Shown here piece by piece: positions 1-8,219 of a stretch of DNA of 64,000 nucleotides (position 1 is the first letter of the stretch; each line of letters begins with the position of its first letter). Origin of the DNA: JAAZLS01 sp964463285. Lineage in GTDB: Bacteria; Bacillota; Dethiobacteria; DTU022. Under the pieces are notes generated by a model. It did not search any database, was not told the origin of the DNA, and saw nothing but the letters and a program-made list of their open reading frames with translations. The DNA is taken from positions 1 to 64,000 of the forward strand of contig CAYXBB010000003.1 in assembly GCA_964463285.1 (NCBI GenBank), in the 5' to 3' direction. The translations under genes were made by a program, and so were the position numbers.

Positions 1-107
1 CCGGCGGTGCGGATATCACCATTGAGTGTTTTGCCAGGGGTCTTTACAATTACGGAACCATCGGGGTGATCAATTCTCTGTATGCCCATGACCTGAAAAA
101 AACTTAA
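1..107 (+). CDS. 3' end of an unrecognised protein
   Basis: An open frame enters from the left edge (first full codon at 3) and stops at TAA 105-107. It gives 34 residues rich in Gly, Tyr and Ile and ending in Asp-Leu-Lys-Lys-Thr. Codon use looks coding, but the fragment is too short for me to name a family. The gene starts outside the window, so function and length are unknown. Confidence 0.5.
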   Translation, partial: GGADITIECFARGLYNYGTIGVINSLYAHDLKKT

Positions 108-471
108 AATTATTATTTGGAGCGGGGAAAAAACTGACCCGGCAGACATAATTTGGGAATAACTCCCTTGGTGCTGACCCCTTTGGCGCTTACAAAAAAT
201 AGTCTTAGTGCACACTACGGGGCAGAATTCTAAGATTGGCCTGGGAAGGAGATAACTTCTCCAGGCCATTATGTTAGGTAGAAGAATCATTTTTATCCCC
301 GGCGATTTTTAACAGTGCGTTACATCTGTACTCAAACTCAGCCGTTAGTTCACCCATTATGGGTTCTGCCGGAGGGCAGCAGATCAGACTGTCCTCCGAG
401 CATAGAAATACCCGACGTAAAATTTCCAGATCACCCCTGAATTTATTGATATAAGAATACGGGGGAGAAAA
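108..471. other. intergenic stretch with a hairpin and a possible gene remnant
   Basis: No complete gene is visible. At 238-267 a 7-bp inverted repeat (GGCCTGG/CCAGGCC, 16-base spacer) could form a hairpin, but no T-run follows. On the minus strand a frame of about 70 codons is open from roughly 486 down to a TAA at 274-276. Its composition looks protein-like, but it has no convincing start. It may be the 3' remnant of a lost gene or may be chance. Confidence 0.3.
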
Positions 472-897
472 ATGCTGGACATTGCACTTTTAGGGACCGC
501 GGGTATGCTGCCGCTACCCAATCGTTATCTTTCGGTCTTGCTTGCCCGGTACCAGGGCCGTCTGCTGCTTATAGACTGTGGAGTTAAGGTTAGCTACATC
601 ACGGATACCCGGCCGATTGCGTACCATCCCGCAGTTTATTAATGATGCCGATCTTTTTATCTGTGAAGGCGTGTATGGTGATGATCAATTAACAGCAGGC
701 CGATCGCTTCTATCAGCTGATCTTCTCTAATGCCGCCCGGCCGGCCAAAGCCGGAAAGGTTAAAGGGCTATGGCTGACCCATTACAGCCAGGCCCTCGCC
801 GACCCGGAAAATTACCTTACCCCAGGTGAAGAAAATTTTTTCGAATACGGTGGGCGAAACCGACCACCTGGCAAAAAACCTGGCCTGCTCGGATTAA
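472..897 (+). pseudogene. rnz: decayed ribonuclease Z (tRNase Z)
   Basis: The first 37 codons encode a typical RNase Z N-terminus (LLGTAGMLPLPNR, then LLLIDCG). These join directly to sequence matching the C-terminal third of the family (KVSYITDTRP). About 180 residues are missing, including the HxHxDH metal-binding motif. The first frame stops at 640-642. Matching sequence then continues in a second frame (FINDADLFICEGVYGDD), a third (GLWLTHYSQAL with PENYL) and a further shift near the end (KKIFSNTVG), stopping at 895-897. One large internal deletion plus at least three frameshifts make this non-functional. The family matures tRNA 3' ends, so a working copy presumably lies elsewhere. Frame-by-frame similarity is seen in the sequence; the deletion size is from knowledge of the family. 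Confidence 0.8.
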
Positions 898-927
898 AAA
901 ACCCGACACTTCGTAAGCACCGAAAAG

Positions 928-1146
928 TTAATGACCAACCACCTGGAAGCCCGCATTTTCAATGGCTTTCTTCATGGCCTGCCGGTTGGCCGCCGCGGGG
1001 TCGTAGACCACCCGCACTTTTTTCGTCGACAGATCAACCACCACCTGCCGGATCCCGTCCAGTTGCTTCAATGCCTTTTCCACGGCCCCCACACAATGCT
1101 TACAGGACATTCCCTCCACTGTTAATTCCACGTTTTCTTCGGTCAT
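928..1146 (-). CDS. CopZ-like heavy-metal-associated (HMA) domain protein
   Basis: A 72-residue single HMA domain with the metal-binding motif GMSCKHC near residue 15 and the usual beta-alpha-beta-beta-alpha-beta length. Family members carry Cu(I) in the cytoplasm and pass it to P-type ATPases or regulators. I start at the internal ATG at 1146 because a GAGGAG SD lies 8 bases upstream. The longer frame to 1209 adds 21 unusual residues. The gene lies 75 bases downstream of typA on the same strand and may be co-transcribed. No copper ATPase is visible nearby, so the partner is unknown. Hg or Zn binding cannot be excluded. Confidence 0.85.
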   Translation of the reverse strand: MTEENVELTVEGMSCKHCVGAVEKALKQLDGIRQVVVDLSTKKVRVVYDPAAANRQAMKKAIENAGFQVVGH

Positions 1147-1220
1147 CGAGGTCACTCCTCTCATATTTGTCTGTCCGGCCCTGTTTTTGCCTGCAAGGCC
1201 GGTTAACATCCATCCGTTTA

Positions 1221-3089
1221 TTACCCGACCCTTCTTCGTTCCCGTTCCGTCAAATGTTTTTTACGCAACCTGATGCTGACCGGCGTGATCTCCACCAGTT
1301 CGTCACCGTTGATAAATTCCAGGGCCTCCTCCAGGGTAAAAACCCGGTGAGGGGACAATTTAATCGCCTCATCGCTTCCGGCGGCACGCATATTAGTTGT
1401 TTTTTTAGCCTTGCACGGGTTGACAACCATATCTTCCCGGCGGCTGTTTAACCCCACAATCATCCCTTCGTAAACATGGGTACCGGGAGCCACAAACATC
1501 TCCGCCCGTTCGCTTATATTGTAAAGAGCGTAAGGTGTGGTGATGCCTTCTTCCAGGGCAATGACTACACCGTTTGTTCTTTCATTAATCTCACCCTTGT
1601 ATTCCTCGTAGCCATAAAAGCGTCGCACCATGGTGCCTTCACCGCGGGTTAGATTGACGAAAAGACTGCGAAAGCCCAGCAACCCGCGCGTGGGCGCCCT
1701 GTAGACCAGCCGGGAACGCCCGTTATTGCCGCCCATGCCCTTCATGACTCCTTGACGCAGGTTGAGGGCGGTGATAACACTGCCGGTGTACTTTTCGGGG
1801 ACCTCAATAACCACTTCCTCCACCGGCTCCATCTTGCCTTCCCGGGAATTCTTTTTAAAGATTACCTCCGGTTTGGAGACCGCCAGCTCATAACCTTCTC
1901 TCCTCATATTTTCGATTAAAATCGAAAGATGAAGCTCTCCCCGGCCGGATACTTTAAAGGTATCGATAGAACCGGCCGGTTCAACCTGCAACCCCACATT
2001 GATCTCCAACTCCTTCTCCAATCGCTCCTTGATATGCCGGGTCGTCACAAATTTACCCTCTTTGCCGGCAAAAGGAGAAGAGTTGACTATAAAGTTCATG
2101 CTCATTGTCGGCTCTTCGATTTTGATGGAAGGTAGTCGCAGCGGGTGTGCCTCGTCACAGATGGTATCGCCGATAGTAATATCATCGATTCCCGAAAGCA
2201 AACAAATGTCGCCGCAGGCAACTTCCTTCTCCTCCACCCTTTTTAACCCTTTATATACAAAAAGTCGGTTGATTTTTTGCAGCCGGGTCTCCCCGGCAGA
2301 GCCGACCAAGGCTATATTCTGACCGCTGCGGATAACCCCTTTCTCAATGCGGCCGATACCTAGGCGGCCGATGTAATCATCATAAGCAAGGGATGATATT
2401 TGAAACTGGAGGGGTTCCCCCGAACAGTCCGGGTAACCTTTAACCTGTTCGATAATCGTATCAAAAAGCGGAGCGATGTTAAAACCCTTTTGGCCGGAGG
2501 CGCTTTTTTTTATCTTGGCATTTCCCGACCCGACAATAATATCTTTTATTTCCGCCGGGTCGCGCACCACAATGCCCTGCCGGGCTATACCGTACAAAAT
2601 CTTAAAATCCAGCTGTTCATCCGTTGCCTCCAGATCCATAAACAGCTCGTAAACCTCATCGACAACTTCCTTCAGCCGGGATTCTCTTTTATCGATCTTA
2701 TTGATCAGCAAAATCGGGACCAGCCCCTGCATCAGCGATTTTTGCAAAACAAAGCGGGTCTGGGGCATCGGTCCCTCCGCAGAATCCACCAGGAGGATCA
2801 CCGTATCAACAGTCTTAATAATACGTTCTACTTCGGAAGAAAAATCGGCGTGGCCGGGGGTATCTACAATATTGATCTTGTAACCTCCGTGCATCACCGA
2901 ACAGTTTTTAGAATAGATGGTGATACCCCGCTCCCTTTCCAGATCGTTTGAATCCATCACACAATCCATCACCTGTTCATTTTCCCGAAAGACACCGCTC
3001 TGGGAAAGAAAAGCATCTACCAGGGTGGATTTACCCGCATCTACATGGGCGATCACCGCGATATTTATAATTTTCTTTCTTTTCATCAT
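1221..3089 (-). CDS. typA: ribosome-associated GTPase TypA/BipA
   Basis: A 622-residue translational GTPase of the usual length. The G1 loop AHVDAGKST is at about 14-22, the switch I region carries RERGITI, then come DTPGHADF and NKID. EF-G-like domains and the BipA-specific C-terminal domain follow. TypA binds the ribosome and supports assembly and stress or low-temperature growth. The start has tandem ATGs with GAAGG just upstream; either could be used. It leads a possible two-gene unit with the HMA protein. No key residue appears to be missing. Confidence 0.97.
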   Translation of the reverse strand: MMKRKKIINIAVIAHVDAGKSTLVDAFLSQSGVFRENEQVMDCVMDSNDLERERGITIYSKNCSVMHGGYKINIVDTPGHADFSSEVERIIKTVDTVILLVDSAEGPMPQTRFVLQKSLMQGLVPILLINKIDKRESRLKEVVDEVYELFMDLEATDEQLDFKILYGIARQGIVVRDPAEIKDIIVGSGNAKIKKSASGQKGFNIAPLFDTIIEQVKGYPDCSGEPLQFQISSLAYDDYIGRLGIGRIEKGVIRSGQNIALVGSAGETRLQKINRLFVYKGLKRVEEKEVACGDICLLSGIDDITIGDTICDEAHPLRLPSIKIEEPTMSMNFIVNSSPFAGKEGKFVTTRHIKERLEKELEINVGLQVEPAGSIDTFKVSGRGELHLSILIENMRREGYELAVSKPEVIFKKNSREGKMEPVEEVVIEVPEKYTGSVITALNLRQGVMKGMGGNNGRSRLVYRAPTRGLLGFRSLFVNLTRGEGTMVRRFYGYEEYKGEINERTNGVVIALEEGITTPYALYNISERAEMFVAPGTHVYEGMIVGLNSRREDMVVNPCKAKKTTNMRAAGSDEAIKLSPHRVFTLEEALEFINGDELVEITPVSIRLRKKHLTERERRRVG

Positions 3090-3257
3090 CTTTTGCCTTC
3101 TTCCGTCTTGGAAACCCTTTCAGTTTATCATAAACTGGGAAACAACACTATCTTCACCGCAAAAAAAACGGGAGTTGGCCCCGAGCCGACTCGACACACC
3201 TCTCTTCCAAAGGGGAGGATAAATTTTACCACTTAAAATTTTCCTCCTTTTACCTTG

Positions 3258-4802
3258 TCAGCCTCCTGGTTTATGCTGTTCATCAGCGCTTTTCAGCGGC
3301 TTGAGGGTGGGCCCCTCTACAATATCACCGTCGTAAGTATAGCGAGAGCCGTGGCAGGGACAGTCCCAGGTAAGTTCCGCCTCGTTCCAGGTCAGTTCAC
3401 ACCCCATATGGGTACAAGTTATGCCCACCGCATGCGTTTGAGCGTTTTTATCTCGGTACAGGCCTATTTTTCCCTTCTCCCCGTCGACCATCGCCGCCTC
3501 GCCGGCCATCAGACTCTCCGCCGAAGGTATGCTTTCCAGCTTTTCGTTAGCAGCCTGTTGGGCTACCCCTCTATTTTTAGCCACCGATTTCTGCATCGCC
3601 GGATCTACTACAAAGCGGGCCGGGTCGTAAACCGCTTCCCAGGGGCTTTCCCCGTGCACCATCAGATCTTTTATTAAAAGAGCCGAAGCCACCCCATTGG
3701 TTATCCCCCACTTGCGAAACCCGGTAGCCACATAAACATTTTCATTCCTCTGGGCAATGCGTCCCGCATAAGGAATTTCGTCAACAGTGATATAATCCTG
3801 GGCGGACCAGCGAAAGGGCATCCCGGTAACGGTAAAGGTCTCTTCTGCAAATTGGGCCAGGCGGCGGTAGTGTTCCCCCGTGGGCGGTCCCTGGCCGGTG
3901 CGATGGTGCTCCCCCACAACAATGATCAACTCACCGCCGTCATGAGGCGTACTGCGCAGAGAACGACCGGGCGACCCGGCGGTAATATACATTCCCCCGG
4001 GAAATACCTCCTTTGCCGTAATAGCAAGGGCATAAGACCGATCGGCAAAAGCGCGGGCAAAAAAATGGCCCCCCCCATCATAGACTGGAAAATGGGTGGC
4101 GATTATCACCTGATCGGCCGCTATCCGATACCCGCCCTCCGTAACTATAGTAAAAGGGTGGCCTTCCAAAAAGTCAACCGCCTTGGTCTGTTCAAAAATT
4201 TGGTCGCCCCTACCGGTGATCGCGACCGCCAGGGACGAGAGAAATTTACCGGGGTGAAACTGGGCCTGGTTATCAAAACGCTCCGCCGCCATAATATCAA
4301 AGGAAAGGGGAATCTCTTCCAGGTAATGAGCCCGAATCCCCAGGCTGCCCGCCGCCTCCACCTCATCCTCGATCTGTTTCCTATATTGGTCTTGTTGCGT
4401 ATAGATATAAGCAGGTTGCAGCGAAAAATCACAGTCAATTTTATTTTTCTTGACTAAACCATCCAGAAAAGCAATAGCATTTTCATTGGCCTCCGCATAT
4501 TGACGGGCCTTTTCCCGGCCGAAATGCCGAATTAATTTGCTGTAAATAAAACTGTGCTGCGAGGTAATTTTGGCCGTAGTGTGACCCGAAGTCACCCCGC
4601 CGATGCGATTGGCCTCGATGAGCGCAACAGTTAGATTTTCCTGCCCTAGTAGGTAGGCTGCGGTTACACCCACCAATCCGCCTCCGACAATGGCCACCTC
4701 GACTTTGATATCCCTTCCCAAAGCCGGGTAGACCATCGGCTTGATGGAATCTATCCAATAGGGCCGAGCCGGTATGCCGGCCGGATCAATTTTTTTTGTC
4801 AT
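3258..4802 (-). CDS. FAD-dependent oxidoreductase fused to a C-terminal Rieske domain
   Basis: A 514-residue two-domain enzyme. The N-terminal DAO-type FAD fold has the dinucleotide motif IVGGGLVG at about 38-45 and the conserved ATGFRKWGITNG segment near the C-terminal end of the fold. The last 60 or so residues form a Rieske [2Fe-2S] domain with CTHMGC and CPCHGSRY. This fusion is known from Firmicutes (YhfW-like proteins), but its substrate is not established. I start at the ATG at 4802, which has GGGGAG 7 bases upstream; the ATG at 4847 has no SD. No signal peptide is seen, so it should be cytoplasmic. It is monocistronic, with a gap to typA on the same strand. Confidence 0.88.
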   Translation of the reverse strand: MTKKIDPAGIPARPYWIDSIKPMVYPALGRDIKVEVAIVGGGLVGVTAAYLLGQENLTVALIEANRIGGVTSGHTTAKITSQHSFIYSKLIRHFGREKARQYAEANENAIAFLDGLVKKNKIDCDFSLQPAYIYTQQDQYRKQIEDEVEAAGSLGIRAHYLEEIPLSFDIMAAERFDNQAQFHPGKFLSSLAVAITGRGDQIFEQTKAVDFLEGHPFTIVTEGGYRIAADQVIIATHFPVYDGGGHFFARAFADRSYALAITAKEVFPGGMYITAGSPGRSLRSTPHDGGELIIVVGEHHRTGQGPPTGEHYRRLAQFAEETFTVTGMPFRWSAQDYITVDEIPYAGRIAQRNENVYVATGFRKWGITNGVASALLIKDLMVHGESPWEAVYDPARFVVDPAMQKSVAKNRGVAQQAANEKLESIPSAESLMAGEAAMVDGEKGKIGLYRDKNAQTHAVGITCTHMGCELTWNEAELTWDCPCHGSRYTYDGDIVEGPTLKPLKSADEQHKPGG

Positions 4803-4967
4803 TTTTAACTCCCCTGGCAGTGATAGCTCTAGCTTTCCCGCCGGCATTTTGCTTATGCAAAATTTTAGTAGAATTTTAGAAGAAGCAGCGACAGGAAACT
4901 AACTCCAGATTTTGTTTCCCCTTGTTTGGGGAAAATAAAGCTATCAACCCCCGGGAGGTGAAATGTC

Positions 4968-5141
4968 TTGGGCGAACCCTGTAGTGCAAAATGTCGGAAC
5001 CAGCGCCACAACCGCTGCCAATTGGAAGACGAACAGATTCAACAAAGCCGGGTCGAATTCGGTGATGAATGGGAGCCGGAAAAACATTGTGCCCGCTACC
5101 TTCCCAGTGAAAAGTCGTCTAAGCGCCAACGGAGAAAATAA
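4968..5141 (+). CDS. small Cys- and Arg-rich protein, TTG start
   Basis: A 57-residue frame starting at TTG 4968, with the strong SD GGGAGGTG 7 bases upstream. It begins MGEPCSAKCRNQRHNRC and contains a second region EFGDEWEPEKHC, then a basic tail (KRQRRK). The four cysteines (5, 9, 17, 41) and nearby His could bind a metal such as zinc. An overlapping ATG frame at 4963 sits only two bases from the SD and has less protein-like composition, so I prefer the TTG frame. I do not recognise the family. It is divergent from the FAD-Rieske gene. Confidence 0.55.
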   Translation: MGEPCSAKCRNQRHNRCQLEDEQIQQSRVEFGDEWEPEKHCARYLPSEKSSKRQRRK

Positions 5142-5240
5142 AGGCATTTGAAGGATAGGATATCGGGAAAGCCGGCAACACCGAACAAAGCCCCCGCCAG
5201 GGGGGTGGAAAGAAAAATGCCCCGACTACCGGCAAGCATC

Positions 5241-5264
5241 AAAAAATTCCGCCCCCGGGCGGGG
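5241..5264 (-). terminator. intrinsic terminator downstream of the TetR-family gene
   Basis: Read on the minus strand, a GC-only stem (CCGCCC/GGGCGG) is followed by AATTTTTT. The loop is only a couple of bases, so a shorter stem may form. It lies about 125 bases after the stop of the minus-strand regulator gene. Confidence 0.55.
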
Positions 5265-5388
5265 TTCTGTAATGTCCACAATTTGAGTTTCATGTTTAGT
5301 CACCGGGGATAATTTTTTTCTGCTTAATAAAGCTGCGTGGGTAGAACGGGGTGAATATCTTCAACAGTTACTCCGGAGGATCCCCCTT

Positions 5389-5985
5389 TCAGCGGAGGTT
5401 ATCGCTGAGTGTTTTCTCGTTTAAGCTGCTTATCCCGTAGTAGAGCACCTGTATAATGAATTCGGCCATCTGTGCGGATGATTCATACATACCGCCCTGG
5501 GCCCATTTTTGTAATATGCTGATGGCCCCGTTCAAAGCAAATGTATTTGTATATTCTTGGGTTTTCCTACTAAGGGATTGGCTAATCTGTGATACAACCA
5601 GAGACAATTCCAAGATGTCTTTCTGAAATGCCAGATCACAGTTTTCGCTCAGCAAGGCTTTGAACAGCTCCACATTTTCTTTAAAATAATCCAGGATATT
5701 GGTTAAAACTTGAAGCGAGATGGGGCTATTATGTTTTAAAACCTGTTTTTCCAGGTAGCTTTTCAGGTTGTCCAGGACCTCCTGTTCGACTTTATTTAAA
5801 AGATCAAAGTGATCGGTATAGTGGGTATAAAAGGTGCTGCGATTTATACCGGCTAGTTCACATAGGGCCCGCACTGAAATCTTGGATATGTGTTGTTTTT
5901 GCATTAACTGAACCAGCGCATCCTTTAGAAGGCTGCGGGTTAGCCTAACCCGCAGGTCTATTTTTTTCTTCTTTACCTTTCTCAC
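5389..5985 (-). CDS. TetR/AcrR-family transcriptional regulator
   Basis: A 198-residue repressor-type protein. The N-terminal helix-turn-helix includes ISVRALCELAGINRSTFYTHY at about 35-55, typical of TetR proteins. The C-terminal ligand domain is alpha-helical. It is transcribed away from an MMPL exporter, with a 143-base intergenic region holding an inverted repeat and a sigma-A-like promoter. That layout suggests it represses the exporter and itself. The inducer is unknown. The N-terminus has a run of lysines before the HTH. Confidence 0.92.
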   Translation of the reverse strand: MRKVKKKKIDLRVRLTRSLLKDALVQLMQKQHISKISVRALCELAGINRSTFYTHYTDHFDLLNKVEQEVLDNLKSYLEKQVLKHNSPISLQVLTNILDYFKENVELFKALLSENCDLAFQKDILELSLVVSQISQSLSRKTQEYTNTFALNGAISILQKWAQGGMYESSAQMAEFIIQVLYYGISSLNEKTLSDNLR

Positions 5986-5999
5986 TCCTTTTTTTGGAA

Positions 6000-6029
6000 A
6001 TCCAACGCTTCCGGCACAACTTGTTGGAT
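6000..6029. promoter_or_regulatory. inverted repeat, likely TetR operator
   Basis: ATCCAAC (6000-6006) and GTTGGAT (6023-6029) form a perfect 7-bp inverted repeat with a 16-base spacer, 15 bases upstream of the regulator start codon. CCAAC half-sites recur at about 6045-6049 and 6065-6069. Assignment to the TetR protein is by position only. Confidence 0.5.
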
Positions 6030-6057
6030 ATCAGGCCATCTTAACCAACATTGATGA

Positions 6058-6086
6058 TTGTAAGCCAACAGCATGTTTATTATAAT
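6058..6086 (+). promoter_or_regulatory. sigma-A-type promoter of the MMPL exporter operon
   Basis: TTGTAA and TATAAT are separated by 17 bases, and the exporter start lies about 43 bases downstream. The consensus -10 box makes this one of the better promoter candidates in the window. CCAAC repeats overlap the spacer. Confidence 0.65.
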
Positions 6087-6128
6087 TCATTAGGGTAAAG
6101 TTTTCAATGTACAGTTAGGGGGACTAGG

Positions 6129-8189
6129 GTGGAGCGGCTGTTCGAACTTATTATTAAAAAAAGGAAAAACGTTGTTTTTATATTCATTGTGGCCACCTTG
6201 TTATCTATTTTCCTGCTATTTTTTGTAAATATTAATTACAACCTGGTCGATTATCTCCCGGTGAAGGCCCAATCCACGAAAGCGCTTAAACTAATGGAAA
6301 GCGAATTCGAAGAGACGATACCGAACACCACTGTTATGGTCAAAGATGTTTCTCTTATGGAGGCGTTGGAATATAAAGAAAAACTGGCCGCTATTGATGG
6401 GGTGAGGCAGGTTGTTTGGCTGGACGATATGATGGATATCAAAGAACCGCTTGAAATGGGCGATCGGGAGACCATTGAGGGCTTCTACAAGGAGGGCGAC
6501 GCCTTATTTTCGGCAACGATTAGCAAGGGGATGGAGAAAGAGGCCTGCAGTAACATATTAGACTTGATCGGCAACAAAGGAGCGCTTACCGGAGAAGCAC
6601 CGGGGCTGGTGTTTATCCAGGAGGCGACTACCTCTTCTGTCATCAAGGCCCTGGTGATTCTGCTGCCCGTGGTTATTCTCATTTTGATTTTGTCGACAAC
6701 TTCCTGGATTGAACCGTTAATCTTTTTAGTGGCAATCGGTATTTCTATCGTAATCAATATGGGGACCAATATTCTCTTTGGCAAAATATCCTTTATGACC
6801 AATTCGATAAGTCCTATTTTGCAACTGGCCTGTTCGCTGGATTACGCTGTCTTCTTGTTGCATAGTTTTGCAGATAAAAGAAAACAGTATGCGGATGTGA
6901 AAGAAGCCATGTTGCAGGCCATGAAGGAATCCATGTCAACCGTGGCTGCCAGCGCCATGACCACCCTCTTTGGTTTTTTGGCTCTTTTGTTCATGAATTT
7001 CGGCATTGGGGCCGACCTGGGGATGGCTCTGGCGAAAGGAATTATTTTCAGCTTTATCTCGGTTATGGTTTTCCTGCCGGCTTTAACCCTTTATATTTAT
7101 AAAATGATCGATAGAACAAAACACCGGGCTTTTATGACGGGCTTAAGAAAGATCCACCTGCTGCTTTCAAAAATTGCCGTTCCGGCGGTTATTATTGTTT
7201 TGATTTTAATTGTGCCCTCCTTTTTGGGACAAAGCCGGACCAGCTTTCTTTACGGCAATGATACCCTAGATCCCCATACCCGTTACGGCAAAGATACAAT
7301 AGCCGTTGAAAAACAATTTGGCAAATCTACCGTTATGGCCCTGCTGGTTCCCCGAGGAGAGGTGGCCAAAGAGGAGGCTTTAACCAGTAAACTAAAAGAA
7401 CATACTCAGGTAACCGGTGTCGTTTCCTATGTTACCGAGGTCGGTGCTGCCATACCCCCTGAATATCTTAATGAGGGGATAAGGAAACAATTTTATTCGG
7501 AAAACTTCACGCGTCTCATCCTCTACACGGATACACCGGCAGAAGGCGAGCAGGCATTTAACACTGTGGAGAAGATTAATGAAACAGCAACCTCATATTA
7601 CGGGGATGGTTTTTATATCCTGGGGGAAAGCGCCAATCTGTATGATATGAAACATATTGTTCAGAAAGATAACCTGGTTGTCAATTTGATCGCCATAGGG
7701 GCTATTTTTATTGTTTTACTGGCCACATTCAAATCGGCCGTCTTACCGTTTTTGTTGGTACTGACCATAGAGGCCGGCATCTGGATCAATTTAGCTATCC
7801 CCTATTTTAACGGTACCCCGATCAATTTTTTGGGCTATTTAGTTATAAGCACGGTCCAGTTGGGCGCTACGGTAGACTATGCGATTTTATTGACAAACAC
7901 CTACCTGGCAAACCGGAAACGTATGCTCAAAAGAAAAGCGATCAGCGCCTCTGTTAATGGGGCTTTTCAGTCCATCCTGGTCTCGGCCCTTACCCTATCT
8001 ACGGCCGGGTTTACACTTTATGCCACGTCGTCTAACAGTGCCATTGCCGATATAGGCCTTCTGCTGGGAAGAGGCACTTTGCTCTCCCTGGCTCTGGTGC
8101 TACTGTTTTTGCCCACTCTACTGGTGATCTTTGATCGGGCAATTGAAAAGTATACCTATAGAATTAAGTTCTTTAATCATTCTCAATAA
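6129..8189 (+). CDS. MMPL/RND-superfamily exporter
   Basis: A 686-residue membrane protein with two repeats. Each has one N-terminal transmembrane helix (about 13-33 and 345-363), an extracytoplasmic loop domain, and a block of five or six helices (about 175-330 and 500-675). GxxxDY-type motifs (CSLDYAVF and GATVDYAIL) mark the proton-relay region of RND/MMPL proteins. Family members export lipids or hydrophobic molecules. The start is GTG 6129 behind AGGGGG. It is followed after 30 bases by a secreted partner protein and preceded divergently by a TetR regulator, so the set is probably a regulated efflux or lipid-export unit. Confidence 0.93.
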   Translation: MERLFELIIKKRKNVVFIFIVATLLSIFLLFFVNINYNLVDYLPVKAQSTKALKLMESEFEETIPNTTVMVKDVSLMEALEYKEKLAAIDGVRQVVWLDDMMDIKEPLEMGDRETIEGFYKEGDALFSATISKGMEKEACSNILDLIGNKGALTGEAPGLVFIQEATTSSVIKALVILLPVVILILILSTTSWIEPLIFLVAIGISIVINMGTNILFGKISFMTNSISPILQLACSLDYAVFLLHSFADKRKQYADVKEAMLQAMKESMSTVAASAMTTLFGFLALLFMNFGIGADLGMALAKGIIFSFISVMVFLPALTLYIYKMIDRTKHRAFMTGLRKIHLLLSKIAVPAVIIVLILIVPSFLGQSRTSFLYGNDTLDPHTRYGKDTIAVEKQFGKSTVMALLVPRGEVAKEEALTSKLKEHTQVTGVVSYVTEVGAAIPPEYLNEGIRKQFYSENFTRLILYTDTPAEGEQAFNTVEKINETATSYYGDGFYILGESANLYDMKHIVQKDNLVVNLIAIGAIFIVLLATFKSAVLPFLLVLTIEAGIWINLAIPYFNGTPINFLGYLVISTVQLGATVDYAILLTNTYLANRKRMLKRKAISASVNGAFQSILVSALTLSTAGFTLYATSSNSAIADIGLLLGRGTLLSLALVLLFLPTLLVIFDRAIEKYTYRIKFFNHSQ

Positions 8190-8219
8190 AGCGTTAGAAA
8201 TTGAAGGAGGAGTCTTGGA

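Noticed and set aside
2400..2951. 183-residue plus-strand frame inside typA
   Set aside because: It lies entirely antisense to a well-conserved gene and has no motif; a shadow frame.
4963..5151. 62-residue ATG frame at 4963
   Set aside because: The SD is only two bases from this ATG and the composition is less protein-like; the overlapping TTG frame at 4968 has ideal spacing and a Cys/His-containing product.
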